Assembly (NCBI GenBank): GCA_900290255.1 | Contig: OMOD01000180.1 | Span: forward strand, 18,704 to 82,703 | Source: Candidatus Sulfotelmatobacter kueseliae | GTDB taxonomy: Bacteria > Acidobacteriota > Terriglobia > Terriglobales > Acidobacteriaceae | Direction: 5' to 3' | DNA: 64,000 nt | Shown: in pieces, positions 42,758-51,218 of the stretch | How the letters are laid out: each line of letters starts with the position of its first letter | How positions within the stretch are numbered: the first letter of the stretch is position 1 | Program-made: the position numbers and the translations under genes | Notes under the pieces: model-generated | Seen by the model: the letters and a program-made list of their open reading frames with translations, nothing else | What the model was told of the DNA's origin: nothing | Databases searched by the model: none

Positions 42758-44611
42758 ATGAAATCGTTCGCTGTGTATTTCATCCTTAACGCCCTGGTAG
42801 CTTGCAGCGCGCTCGCATTTCCCGGCGCGGCCTGTGCACAGAGCACGGGCACTGCTCCAGTCCATCATTTTGGAATTGAGGGCGGTCACTTTGTGCTCGA
42901 CGGGAAGCCCTTTCAAATCATCTCCGGCGAAATGCACTACGCCCGCATCCCGCGCGAATACTGGCGAGATCGGCTGAAGAAAGCCCGGGCCATGGGTCTG
43001 AATACTGTTTCCACTTACGTCTTCTGGAACGCCCACGAGCCCAAGCCCGGGGTGTACGACTTCAGCGGCTCGCTGGATGTAGCGGCATTCGTGCGGATGG
43101 CGCAGGAAGAAGGACTTTATGTGATCCTGCGCCCGGGACCGTATTCCTGTGCCGAGTGGGACCTGGGCGGCTTCCCGGCGTGGCTGTTGGCTGATCCCAA
43201 GATCGTTCTGCGCAGTACCGACGAAAAGTTCATGGGCCCTGCCGAGCACTGGCTCGCACGCCTGGGCAGGGAACTGGCTCCACTGCAGATCACACAGGGC
43301 GGGCCGATCCTGGCGGTGCAGGTGGAGAACGAGTACGGCTCGTTTGGGAACGACAAAGAATATCTGAAGCGTGTTCTGACGGCTCTCAGAAACGGCGGTC
43401 TGGGCGAAGTGATGCTCTACACCGCCGACGGCGCCGACGAGCTGGCCGCCGGCACGTTGCCCGGCATTCACGCGGTGGTGAACTTCGGTCCGGGCGATGC
43501 CAAAGATGAATTCGAAAAGCTGCAGAGATTTCGTCCGGGCCGTCCGGTGATGAGCGGTGAGTACTGGGACGGATGGTTCGATCACTGGGGCGTGAAACAT
43601 GAGGTCACCGACACCAAGCAGCAGGCGCAGGAACTGGAGTGGATTTTGGGCCAGGGATATTCCATCAACCTCTACATGTTCCATGGGGGAACGACCTTCG
43701 GTTTCATGAACGGAGCCAATTTCGACAAGGTCTACGAGCCGGACGTGACCAGCTATGATTACGATTCGCCAGTGAGCGAGTCTGGAGCGCTGACCAAGAA
43801 GTATTTTGCGTTCCGCGAGGTCATCGCCAAGCATCGACCGGGTGTGAACATCCCCGAGCCTCCGGTACCGCTGCCGATGATCGAAGTTCCAGAATTCGAT
43901 TTACAGGAGAGCACGCCTCTGTGGTCGAACCTGCCGGCTGCGATCAGCGTGGAGAGTCCACGCTCCATGGAAACTTTCGGCCAGTCCTACGGGTACATCT
44001 TGTACCGCACGAAAGTTAGAGCGGTCACTGGGGAGTTGCAGATTCGCGAGTTGCGCAGCTACGCGCAGGTCTTCGTCAACGGCAAACTTGCCGGCACGCT
44101 CGACCGCAGGAAGAAGCAGGATCGGCTGCGGATCGAGGCCAGTGCAGAATCGCAGCTCGACATCCTGGTAGAGGGCACAGGCCGCATCAATTTCAGCGCC
44201 CAGCTGCGTAACGAGCGCCAGGGCATCAGTGGCGCGGTGACTCTCGCGGGCAAGGAACTGTCCGGCTGGCAGATCTTCCCTCTGCCGATGGACGATCTCT
44301 CAAAGCTGCAATTTCACGAGTCGCTGAGAAACGCTCCCGTCGGCCCGGCGTTTTACCGCGGTCACTTCGATTTAAAGAACACCGGCGACACTTTCCTCGA
44401 CACGCGTGGATGGGGCAAGGGAGCCGTCTGGATCAACGGCCATGCCCTGGGACGTTTCTGGAATCTAGGCCCGCTGCAAACGCTTTACGTTCCGGCTCCA
44501 TGGCTGCGCAAAGGAACCAACGAAATTGTGGTGTTCACACAGGCCCAACCCCATGACGCTCGTCTGCGAGGGCTACGCCAGCCGATTTTGGATGAGCTGG
44601 GAAGCGAGTGA
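42758..44611 (+). CDS. Secreted GH35 beta-galactosidase
   Basis: 617 residues. A signal peptide (to about residue 27, FPGAACAQ) is followed by a TIM barrel: FQIISGEMHYARIPREYW, GLNTVSTYVFWNAHEPKPG, LRPGPYSCAEWDLGGFPAWL. GGPILAVQVENEYGSFG carries the acid/base Glu (near 192) and PVMSGEYWDGWFDHWG the nucleophile Glu (near 268). C-terminal jelly-roll domains follow, ending in GWGKGAVWINGHALGRFWN. It releases terminal beta-galactose from plant or microbial glycans. AGGAG lies about 10 nt before the ATG. It shares a short divergent control region with the S9 peptidase, and may act alongside the secreted alpha-galactosidase at 591-3080. Confidence 0.95.
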   Translation: MKSFAVYFILNALVACSALAFPGAACAQSTGTAPVHHFGIEGGHFVLDGKPFQIISGEMHYARIPREYWRDRLKKARAMGLNTVSTYVFWNAHEPKPGVYDFSGSLDVAAFVRMAQEEGLYVILRPGPYSCAEWDLGGFPAWLLADPKIVLRSTDEKFMGPAEHWLARLGRELAPLQITQGGPILAVQVENEYGSFGNDKEYLKRVLTALRNGGLGEVMLYTADGADELAAGTLPGIHAVVNFGPGDAKDEFEKLQRFRPGRPVMSGEYWDGWFDHWGVKHEVTDTKQQAQELEWILGQGYSINLYMFHGGTTFGFMNGANFDKVYEPDVTSYDYDSPVSESGALTKKYFAFREVIAKHRPGVNIPEPPVPLPMIEVPEFDLQESTPLWSNLPAAISVESPRSMETFGQSYGYILYRTKVRAVTGELQIRELRSYAQVFVNGKLAGTLDRRKKQDRLRIEASAESQLDILVEGTGRINFSAQLRNERQGISGAVTLAGKELSGWQIFPLPMDDLSKLQFHESLRNAPVGPAFYRGHFDLKNTGDTFLDTRGWGKGAVWINGHALGRFWNLGPLQTLYVPAPWLRKGTNEIVVFTQAQPHDARLRGLRQPILDELGSE

Positions 44612-44639
44612 GATCCGAGAGCGTGTTTCATGGTGGTTT

Positions 44640-44705
44640 TGGGTAGGGCACGGCTTCAGCCGTGCCGTTCAGGGCCCGACGGAATGTAGGCTTTAGCCGC
44701 TGAGG
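44640..44705. repeat. Palindromic repeat, GGGCACG-CGTGCC / GGCTTTAGCC family
   Basis: AGGGCACGGCTTCAGCCGTGCC forms a hairpin, followed by GTAGGCTTTAGCCGCTGAGG. The same two-part design occurs at 38806-38864 inside hemC. It fills the gap between the convergent GH35 and nth genes. Confidence 0.85.
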
Positions 44706-44769
44706 GATATGCCTTCTGGGCTGGAATGCATTCACGAACCATGCCCGAGGCGACCGCACGCTGCGGGGA

Positions 44770-45708
44770 TTACCCCTTCGCCCCCTTGTGCATCTCCACC
44801 GTGCTCCAGGTCTTGTCCTCCGCGTGGCATAGGTTCTCCAGCGGGCAATCGGCGCACTTGGGCCTGCGTGCAATGCAAAGCCGACGCCCGTGCCAAATGA
44901 TCTGGTGCGAGAACAGAATCCACTTTTCGCGCGGAATGATCTTCATCAAATCCTGCTCGATTTTCTGCGGATCATCCTGCGTGGTCAGTTCCAGCCGCCG
45001 CGAGATGCGGTGCACATGCGTATCGACCACTACGCCTTCGGCTTTCTTGAACCAGCTCCCTAGCACGACGTTTGCGGTTTTTCGGGCCACGCCCGGGAGG
45101 GTCAATAGCTTGTCCATTTCGTCGGGAACCTGCCCGCCGAAATCGCTGACGATCTTCCTGGCCGCTCCCACCACCGACTTTGACTTATTGCGGAAGAAGC
45201 CGGTCGAGCGCACGTCGGGCTCCAGTTGTTCCGGCGTCAGCGCGGCGAACGCTTGGACCGTCGGATACTTGCGGAACAGCTCGGGCGTCACGCGGTTCAC
45301 GTTCACATCGGTCGATTGCGCCGAAAGGATCGTAGCCACCAGCAGTTCCCACGCGCTCGCGTGCGTGAGCGCGCAGGTCACGTCGGGATACAGCTGGTCG
45401 AGTCGCTTGAGAATTTCGGCAACCCGTTCAGGAGCCAGGGGATCGTAGCCCTTGACTTTACCCGTAGCCGCAGGCGCAGGTTTTGGCGTCGGCTTCTTGC
45501 GCCCCTCCGGGGCTGCTGCCGAGGCTTTGCCTCGGCCCGGACGGGCGAGGGCGCCCGTCCCCACATGAGCATTCTTGGCGCCAGCAAATTGCTTTTGGTC
45601 GGCCTTCGCGGACAGAGCCTGCCCTGAGCCTGCCGAAGGGAGTGCCCGCGCCACCCGATCCTGGCGGCCGGTGCGGGCGGGCCGACGGGGCATGATTCCG
45701 CGCGGCAT
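44770..45708 (-). CDS. nth: Endonuclease III with repeat-encoded N-terminal extension
   Basis: DNA glycosylase/AP lyase that removes oxidised pyrimidines. 312 residues against about 210 in typical Nth. The core (about 86-312) has the helix-hairpin-helix LPGVARKTANVVLG (near 203, with the catalytic Lys), catalytic Asp in VVDTHVHRI (near 226) and the [4Fe-4S] cysteines CIARRPKCADCPLENLC. The first roughly 80 residues are low complexity and largely derive from dispersed repeats (ALPSAGSGQALSAKA and VGTGALARPGRGKASAAA). After the GTG inside the second repeat there is no in-frame ATG, GTG or TTG before the conserved core, so at least part of the repeat peptide is probably translated. Confidence 0.95.
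   Translation of the reverse strand: MPRGIMPRRPARTGRQDRVARALPSAGSGQALSAKADQKQFAGAKNAHVGTGALARPGRGKASAAAPEGRKKPTPKPAPAATGKVKGYDPLAPERVAEILKRLDQLYPDVTCALTHASAWELLVATILSAQSTDVNVNRVTPELFRKYPTVQAFAALTPEQLEPDVRSTGFFRNKSKSVVGAARKIVSDFGGQVPDEMDKLLTLPGVARKTANVVLGSWFKKAEGVVVDTHVHRISRRLELTTQDDPQKIEQDLMKIIPREKWILFSHQIIWHGRRLCIARRPKCADCPLENLCHAEDKTWSTVEMHKGAKG
45503..45567. repeat. Palindromic repeat inside the 5' part of nth
   Basis: Contains GGACGGGCGAGGGCGCCCGT plus CCCCAC, and the hairpin GCCGAGGCTTTGCCTCGGC. At least 26 bases are identical to the copy in the UbiD-type gene at 31665-31722, and in the same reading frame. Confidence 0.9.
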
Positions 45709-45748
45709 AAAGATCCTTTCGTGCAGAGGCGGTGCCCGTCATGATAAC

Positions 45749-45930
45749 AAATTGCCGATTGCCGATTTCCAATTAGCGATTGGGCCTTTAGGTCTTGGGT
45801 GTTAGGTCTTAGGCCTAAGGTCCTAGGCCCTAACACCTAAGACCCAAGACCTGCGACCAGCGGTCTCAGTCTGTGGCGACGGTTGCCAATGCTCCCATTC
45901 GCCAATCGGCGATCGAAAATCGGCAATCCC
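45749..45930. repeat. Nested palindrome, up to 180 bp
   Basis: Outer arms belong to the ATTGCCGATT family (AATTGCCGATTGCCGATTTC on the left, GCGATCGAAAATCGGCAATC on the right). The inner element at 45790-45852 is an imperfect palindrome: AGGTCTTGGGTGTTAGG on the left against CCTAACACC-TAAGACCCAAGACCT on the right, around GGCCTAAGGTCCTAGGCC. It fills most of the 45709-46023 gap between divergent genes; no gene seen. Confidence 0.88.
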
Positions 45931-46023
45931 GTTCACTGTCCCTCGGTAACCTCTTCGGGAATTGACGCTGCTCCCGGTCCCCGGTACTCTGGAAGCAACA
46001 CCGACAAAATCAGGAACGATACT

Positions 46024-46248
46024 GTGGCTGTCAATTCCATCCTACTCGGGCAGGTCTGGCGCAGCGAAGCTGACGGCCAGGATTATCTCGTCACCAAGGT
46101 CTACAACGAAGTCTTCACCCAGTACGCCATGCTCCGTCCGGCAGGTATTACCGCCCCGGACGCGCCCACGGTGCGGGTGAAAGTCGCGAAGACTCCCCAG
46201 GGCGCAACCCTGCCCGGCTATGCCTTCACTCAGGAAGGGTCGTTCTAG
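46024..46248 (+). CDS. Small conserved hypothetical protein
   Basis: 74 residues from a GTG (VAVNSILLGQVWRSEADGQD) with AGGAA about 8 nt upstream. The chain looks like a small all-beta fold (YLVTKVYNEVFTQYAMLRP, TVRVKVAKTPQGATLPGYAF) with no membrane segment or cysteine. No family recognised. The frame extends further upstream to 45883 through the palindromic repeat region, which is probably not coding. It precedes the DedA gene on the same strand, with repeat-like sequence between. Confidence 0.65.
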   Translation: MAVNSILLGQVWRSEADGQDYLVTKVYNEVFTQYAMLRPAGITAPDAPTVRVKVAKTPQGATLPGYAFTQEGSF

Positions 46249-46396
46249 AGAATCAGTTGTCAGCACCCAGTTGTCAGTGGACCCAGCCCCTGACTTTCAA
46301 ATTTCCGTTACACTGAAAAAACATAGCCGGCAACTGTTAGCCGATTGCCAAAAGTCTTACTGGCAACTAGGTACTGGCTACTGGCAACTGTTCTCT

Positions 46397-47041
46397 ATGA
46401 CTGAAAAGATCCTGGCTGTCATCTTCGTCTTCATCAAGTCCGTAATCGCCGCCACTGGCTATGGTGGCGTCGCCCTGCTGATGGCAATCGAATCGGCCTG
46501 CATCCCGCTGCCTTCGGAACTGATCATGCCTTTCGGCGGATACCTCGTGTTCGAGGGTACGTTCAAGCTCCTCTGGGTGGCGACCGCGGGCGCGATCGGC
46601 TGCAATCTGGGGTCGCTGGTGGCCTATGAAATCGGCTTCTTCGGCGGCCGTCCGCTGGTGGAGCGCTTCGGCCACTGGATTCTGATGACCCGCCGCGAAC
46701 TTGACTGGGCCGACCGCTTCTTCGCACGCTGGGGATATCTCGCAGTTTTCATCGCCCGCCTGCTGCCGGTGATTCGGACGTTTATCGCGCTGCCGGCCGG
46801 CATTGCCCGCATGCCCCGCGGCCGCTTCCACATCTACACGTTCCTGGGCTCGTGGCCGTGGTGCTTTGCCTTGGCCTGGTTCGGCATGAAACTCGGCGAA
46901 AACTGGCGCGAACTGGGCAAGTACTTCCACAAGTTCGACGCCGTGATTGGAGCGGTGCTGGTGATCGGAATTGTCTGGTTCGTCTGGAACCACTGGCAGA
47001 ACAGAATCAGCGGTCAGACGTCAGCCATCAGCCGTCAGTAG
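46397..47041 (+). CDS. DedA family membrane protein
   Basis: 214 residues. DedA/SNARE-associated-type protein with about five helices and re-entrant segments: YGGVALLMAIESACIPLPSE, ELIMPFGGYLVFEGTFKLLW, GAIGCNLGSLVAYEIGFFGG, and the conserved basic motif FIARLLPVIRTFIALPAGIARM. Members act as proton-coupled lipid (undecaprenyl phosphate or phospholipid) translocases or support membrane homeostasis. ATG at 46397 chosen as the start of the hydrophobic region; the frame upstream is repeat-like. The last residues (RISGQTSAISRQ) and the stop are encoded by a GTCAGCCATCAGCCGTCAG-type repeat, so the C-terminus seems extended by a repeat. Confidence 0.93.
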   Translation: MTEKILAVIFVFIKSVIAATGYGGVALLMAIESACIPLPSELIMPFGGYLVFEGTFKLLWVATAGAIGCNLGSLVAYEIGFFGGRPLVERFGHWILMTRRELDWADRFFARWGYLAVFIARLLPVIRTFIALPAGIARMPRGRFHIYTFLGSWPWCFALAWFGMKLGENWRELGKYFHKFDAVIGAVLVIGIVWFVWNHWQNRISGQTSAISRQ

Positions 47042-47114
47042 ACCCGGATGTTTGGTAAACGTCGCGGGCTGTGAGTTGGTTCAAGCAGGCATTTGCCGTT
47101 ATGAGGAGGATATT

Positions 47115-47567
47115 GTGATCACGACTCGTCGCGCTCTCGCCGCCCTGCTATTCATCGCTGTCTCTATGGCCGCGGTCGCCTTTGCCCAAACCCCCGCCCC
47201 CTCCGGTCAGCCCTTCGTGGTCGAGTACTACTACAAGGCCAAGTGGGGGCACGCCGATGAATTCCTCAAGCTGTTCAAGAAAAACCACTATCCGCTGCTC
47301 AAGAAAGAAGTCGAGATGGGCCGGATGCTGAAAGTCTGGATGGACCAGCCCCGCTATCACACCACCGAAGACGGCCGCTGGGATTTCCGCGTCACCATCG
47401 TCTTCAAAAACGCCACCGTCGCCGATGAGCCATTCGACGAAGATGCATTGAAGAAGCAGTTATTTCCCGATCAGGAAACCTACGCCCGCGAAGAGCAGCG
47501 CCGCTTCGAGATTCTCGACGCGCACTGGGATTTGCCGGTGAAGACGGTAGATCTCGAGGGGAAGTGA
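47115..47567 (+). CDS. Secreted conserved hypothetical protein
   Basis: 150 residues starting with GTG, with AGGAGG 6 nt upstream. A signal peptide (LAALLFIAVSMAAVAFAQ) precedes a compact domain: FVVEYYYKAKWGHADEFLKL, KKNHYPLLKKEVEMGRMLKV, DGRWDFRVTIVFKNATVADE. The strand-helix pattern suggests a ferredoxin-like alpha/beta barrel fold, but no family or function is recognised. It stands between DedA and a tiny membrane protein. Confidence 0.8.
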   Translation: MITTRRALAALLFIAVSMAAVAFAQTPAPSGQPFVVEYYYKAKWGHADEFLKLFKKNHYPLLKKEVEMGRMLKVWMDQPRYHTTEDGRWDFRVTIVFKNATVADEPFDEDALKKQLFPDQETYAREEQRRFEILDAHWDLPVKTVDLEGK

Positions 47568-47736
47568 GCAATCCGAAGCCGCTGGAGCTGCCGGTGATCA
47601 GAGCGATTCGTTCGGGCATTGGTATGGTGTGCCATAGAGTCGAAAAAAAACAGCAGCCGAAGTGGCAAATTGGTGGGAGAATACGGGTAGTCAAGTCGCC
47701 CCGTTGGGCACGCCCGTCGCGTGCCGAGGAGGGTCT

Positions 47737-47871
47737 ATGCTGGCGACGCGGCATCGTCTCAATCGCAATCCCTACTTCCATTTTCACCCCTGGCACACCC
47801 TGTTTTCGCTGGTCGGCGCCTTGCTTCTGTTTGGGCTGCTGGTGTGGTTCCTGGCGGTTCCGGCGCGCTAG
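47737..47871 (+). CDS. Tiny single-helix membrane protein
   Basis: 44 residues: a basic, His-rich N-terminus (MLATRHRLNRNPYFHFHPWH) and one membrane helix (TLFSLVGALLLFGLLVWFLA). GAGGAGGG lies 3 nt before the ATG, a little close but strong. Function unknown. No other coding signal was seen in the 47568-48115 gap. Confidence 0.5.
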   Translation: MLATRHRLNRNPYFHFHPWHTLFSLVGALLLFGLLVWFLAVPAR

Positions 47872-48115
47872 AGCGGAACCCGCCCAGCATGCCGCGGAAG
47901 TCGCGCGTCTGTCTGCTTCAACCCAGGAAGCCCGGTGTGGCCGCCCGCGAGATTTTCCTCGACCGGTGCGGACCCAACCGATTGCTGCCCGGGCAGTGCC
48001 TTTGGCGTGAAATTTTGCGCGTTTGACCATCTCCGTTTGCCAAACTCCCGCCCAATACGAGAACATACTAGGTTTGCACATCCATCCTGATTCTTACTGA
48101 GGAAGCGGCCAACCT

Positions 48116-49510
48116 ATGGCGACACGGCAGAAATCCGCAAAAGCAAGAGCACCGCGAGTGGAAGTAAAGAGGGAAGCGAAGGCAAGCAGCAAACACAACG
48201 GCACCATGGCGCCGGCCAAAGGGAAGCTCGGCGTGATGATCCCCGGCATGGGCGCGGTGGCGACCACATTCGTCGCCGGCGTAGAGGCCATCCGCAAAGG
48301 CCTGGCCAAGCCCATCGGTTCGCTTACCCAGATGGGTACGGTGCGGCTGGGCAAGCGCACCGAAGGCCGCTCGCCGAAGATCAAGGAATTTGTGCCGCTG
48401 GCCGGCCTCGACGACCTGGTCTTCACCGGCTGGGACATCTTCGAAGACAACATGTACGAGGCCGCGTCGAATGCAGGTGTGCTCGACCAGCGGTTGCTTG
48501 ACCAATTGCAGCCTTTCTTGTCGTCGGTGACGCCCCGGGCCGCCGTGTTCGATCACAACTATGTCAAGAAAATTGACGGCCCCAACGTGAAGAAGGGCAA
48601 GACCAAAATGGACTTGGCCGAGCAGTTGCGCGCCGACATCCGTGATTTCAAGAAAACCAGCGGGGCCAGCCGCCTGATCACCATGTGGTGTGCCTCGACC
48701 GAGTCCTATATCGAGCCCACCGCGGCGCACCAGTCCGTCAAGGCATTCGAGAAGGCGCTCTACGAAAACGACGAGATGATCGCGCCTTCGATGATCTACG
48801 CCTACGCCTCGCTGATGGAAGGCGTCCCCTTTGCCAACGGCGCTCCCAACCTGACCGTCGATCTTCCGGTGATGCTGGAGCTTTCGCGGCAGAACGATGC
48901 TCCCATCTGCGGCAAGGATTTCAAGACCGGGCAGACTCTGATGAAGACCGTGCTCGCGCCGGCGTTCAAGGCGCGACTGCTCGGCCTGAGCGGATGGTAC
49001 TCGACCAATATTCTCGGCAACCGCGACGGCGAAGTGCTCGACGATCCCGGGTCTTTTAAGACCAAGGAGGAGTCCAAACTGGGCGTGCTGGAGCACATCC
49101 TGCAGCCCGGTCTTTATCCTGAACTCTACGGCAATATTTTCCACAAGGTTCGCATTAACTACTACCCGCCGCGCGGTGATAATAAAGAGGGTTGGGACAA
49201 CATCGATATCTTCGGTTGGCTCGGTTATCCCATGCAGATCAAGGTGGACTTCCTCTGCCGCGACTCAATCCTGGCTGCGCCCATCGTGCTTGATCTCGTG
49301 CTCTTCCTCGATCTGGCGCAACGCTGCTCTGAACTGAAGGGAATCGGCATCCAGGAGTGGTTGAGCTTCTACTTTAAGTCGCCCATGACCGTGCCCGGCC
49401 TCTATCCCGAGCATGACTTGTTCATCCAGTTGATGAAACTGAAGAACACCCTGCGGTATTTAAGGGGAGAGGAACTGATCACACACCTGGGGTTGGAGTA
49501 TTACGACTAG
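48116..49510 (+). CDS. Myo-inositol-1-phosphate synthase
   Basis: Converts glucose-6-phosphate to inositol-1-phosphate using NAD. 464 residues; after a Lys/Ala-rich leader of about 35 residues, the Rossmann part begins (KLGVMIPGMGAVATTFVAGV) and the family-typical segments follow: VFTGWDIFEDNMYEAA, MWCASTESY, GKDFKTGQTLMKTVLAPAF, LGLSGWYSTNILGNRDGEVL and GWDNIDIFGWLGYPMQIKVD. Inositol could serve phosphatidylinositol lipids or compatible solutes. The extended leader may be real or translation may begin at an internal ATG (MAPAKGKLG). Stands alone on the plus strand. Confidence 0.93.
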   Translation: MATRQKSAKARAPRVEVKREAKASSKHNGTMAPAKGKLGVMIPGMGAVATTFVAGVEAIRKGLAKPIGSLTQMGTVRLGKRTEGRSPKIKEFVPLAGLDDLVFTGWDIFEDNMYEAASNAGVLDQRLLDQLQPFLSSVTPRAAVFDHNYVKKIDGPNVKKGKTKMDLAEQLRADIRDFKKTSGASRLITMWCASTESYIEPTAAHQSVKAFEKALYENDEMIAPSMIYAYASLMEGVPFANGAPNLTVDLPVMLELSRQNDAPICGKDFKTGQTLMKTVLAPAFKARLLGLSGWYSTNILGNRDGEVLDDPGSFKTKEESKLGVLEHILQPGLYPELYGNIFHKVRINYYPPRGDNKEGWDNIDIFGWLGYPMQIKVDFLCRDSILAAPIVLDLVLFLDLAQRCSELKGIGIQEWLSFYFKSPMTVPGLYPEHDLFIQLMKLKNTLRYLRGEELITHLGLEYYD

Positions 49511-49514
49511 TTAG

Positions 49515-49595
49515 TTTCACCACGGAGACGCGGAGTCACTGGGAAGAAACTATTTCTTTTGTCCCGTCTGTGTCTCTGCGCCTCTGTGGGTCTTA
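49515..49595. repeat. Repeat with inverted CACGGAGACGCGGAG / TGTCTCTGCGCCTCTGTGG units
   Basis: CCACGGAGACGCGGAG near the left edge and GTGTCTCTGCGCCTCTGTGG near the right edge are imperfect inverted copies, between two convergent genes. A loosely similar string (CGCGAAGTACGCGAAGAAAA) lies near 61124. Confidence 0.7.
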
Positions 49596-50882
49596 CGCCA
49601 GTTTCTTTTCTCTCTTGTACTCGTCGAACTTCTCCAGAAAGCGGTCCATGTCCTTCTTCTGCAGGTAATACGGTGTGGACAACCGCAGTTTGTACGGATC
49701 GCCGCCGCGGATGCGGATTCTGTGCGTCTTCCACAGCCAGTTCTCCAAATCCATGCGCGGGACCGGCGGAACATTCACGCTGACGATCGCGCAGCGCAAT
49801 GCCGGATCCGGCGAAGTCCAGGACTCGGCACCTCGCGTTTTCATCGCATCGAGAATGTAGTCGGCCAGCTGCCGGTGGCGGCGCTCGATGCGCTCCATTC
49901 CAATGTCGTTGGCCAGTTTGATGGAAGCGCGCAATCCCCACAACGCTGGCACGTTCGAACTGCCAATGCGCTGGAAGCGCTCGGCGCGAATCTTCACGTC
50001 GTCCCATCCTTCAGTCGCGATGGTGTTCCACAGGCGGTCGATGACCTCATCGCGAACATAAAGAAAGCCTGACCCTTTCGGCGCCATCAGCCACTTGTGC
50101 GGGCTGGAAGAATACATATCGCAGCCGAGGTCGGGCACGTTCAGACGCATCATCCCGGGAACGTGGGCGCCGTCCACGGCCGAGAGAATCCCTTTGGAGC
50201 GGGCCAGAGCGCTCAACTCTCTTGCTGGCAAAACTACTCCTGAGAACGTCGTGATGTGGCTGAAGAAGAGCACACGCGTGCGCGACGTGATTGCGTCGTT
50301 GAAGAGATTCAACACCTGCGCGGCGTCTTTCACGGGGCGGGGAAGCGTGACCTTCTTCACCACGATGCCGTAGCGCTTGGCTTTCAGGTCCCAAGGGTGC
50401 TCGCCGCCGGGATGCTCTTGGTCGGTCATGAGCACTTCGTCCCCCGGTTTCATATCCACGCCGTTGGCAATGTAGCTGTTGGCCTCGGTGGCGTTGCGCA
50501 GCAGTGCGATTTCGTCGCGGGTACAGCCAACGAAGGCCGCGAGCGGGTCGCGGAACTCGTTCCAGGCAGCGTATCCCCAGATGGGATAGTCCTCGGGGTC
50601 CTGCTGGTCCATTTTCTCCGTCGTCGTGTAACCGTCGAAGATGGCGCGCAACACGGGCGCGGGACTGGAACCGACCGTGCCGTTATTCAGGTAGACCTCG
50701 TCTTCGGGGATCAGGAACTGCTTGCGCATCTCGGCCCAGTAGGCGTCCTCGTTGCGATCGAGCAGGGAATGATCGGGGAGCGGAGGGATCTTTTCGAGTT
50801 GGGCGAACAGGCGGGCGGACAAGGCCAGTGAGCCAGCCAATCCGGCAGTAGCAGTCGAGAGAAAGCGGCGCCGATCAAGCAC
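49593..50882 (-). CDS. Tat-exported class V aminotransferase (isopenicillin N epimerase-like)
   Basis: 429 residues. The N-terminus DRRRFLSTATAGLAGSLALS is a twin-arginine signal. The PLP-dependent fold type I domain has VYLNNGTVGSSPAPVL, the segment LLRNATEANSYIANGVDM, AVDGAHVPGMMRLN (PLP-binding Asp/His) and the Schiff-base Lys in SSSPHKWLMAPKGSGFLY (near 262). Closest in style to the isopenicillin N epimerase/CsdB-like group; substrate unknown. GTG at 50882 has GGAGGT 6 nt upstream. An exported PLP enzyme is unusual, because Tat would carry it already folded with its cofactor. Divergent from the M48 gene across a 336-nt gap. Confidence 0.92.
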   Translation of the reverse strand: MLDRRRFLSTATAGLAGSLALSARLFAQLEKIPPLPDHSLLDRNEDAYWAEMRKQFLIPEDEVYLNNGTVGSSPAPVLRAIFDGYTTTEKMDQQDPEDYPIWGYAAWNEFRDPLAAFVGCTRDEIALLRNATEANSYIANGVDMKPGDEVLMTDQEHPGGEHPWDLKAKRYGIVVKKVTLPRPVKDAAQVLNLFNDAITSRTRVLFFSHITTFSGVVLPARELSALARSKGILSAVDGAHVPGMMRLNVPDLGCDMYSSSPHKWLMAPKGSGFLYVRDEVIDRLWNTIATEGWDDVKIRAERFQRIGSSNVPALWGLRASIKLANDIGMERIERRHRQLADYILDAMKTRGAESWTSPDPALRCAIVSVNVPPVPRMDLENWLWKTHRIRIRGGDPYKLRLSTPYYLQKKDMDRFLEKFDEYKREKKLA

Positions 50883-51007
50883 AGACGTACCTCCAAGATG
50901 TCAGTGGCACGAGAAACGCCATAGTACGACTCGACCGGCCAGGCGGCAAGCGGTTGTGGAAAATGCGTTCCGGCGGTAGGCAGCTGGCTTTGTCTGACCC
51001 AGTATCC

Positions 51008-51062
51008 GGCGGGGCAAGTGGCACGCCCCACCGGGGGCAGGCGGATGCCTGCCCCCGGCGCT
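51008..51062. repeat. Intergenic hairpin repeat (12-bp perfect stem)
   Basis: CCGGGGGCAGGC (51031-51042) pairs perfectly with GCCTGCCCCCGG (51047-51058) around GGAT; a weaker GGGGC/GCCCC hairpin adjoins. It lies in the divergent gap between the aminotransferase and M48 genes. Confidence 0.88.
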
Positions 51063-51194
51063 TCGTCCTATTCGAACGGTTTGCCACCCGGACTTCTGAG
51101 GGCCACATCCCGTCCCGCCGGATAACCCGAAACCGCCCGGATCGCGTCTAACCATAAGGATCAAGTTCGGGACTTGGTGTCTTCCGACCGGGGG

Positions 51195-51200
51195 TATAAT
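51195..51200 (+). promoter_or_regulatory. Putative -10 box for the M48 peptidase gene
   Basis: TATAAT lies 18 nt before the ATG at 51219, with AAGGAG beginning at 51207. It implies a very short leader. TTGGTG 15 nt upstream is a weak -35. Confidence 0.5.
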
Positions 51201-51218
51201 CAGCACAAGGAGTACCCT

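Noticed and set aside
42683..43834. Extended N-terminus of the S9 peptidase frame (start at 43834)
   Set aside because: It is antisense to the GH35 gene; the signal peptide at 42682 marks the real start.
47404..48081. Minus-strand frame over the gap before the inositol-phosphate synthase gene
   Set aside because: Basic, Ala/Arg-rich translation without family features; no ribosome-binding site; overlaps real genes antisense.
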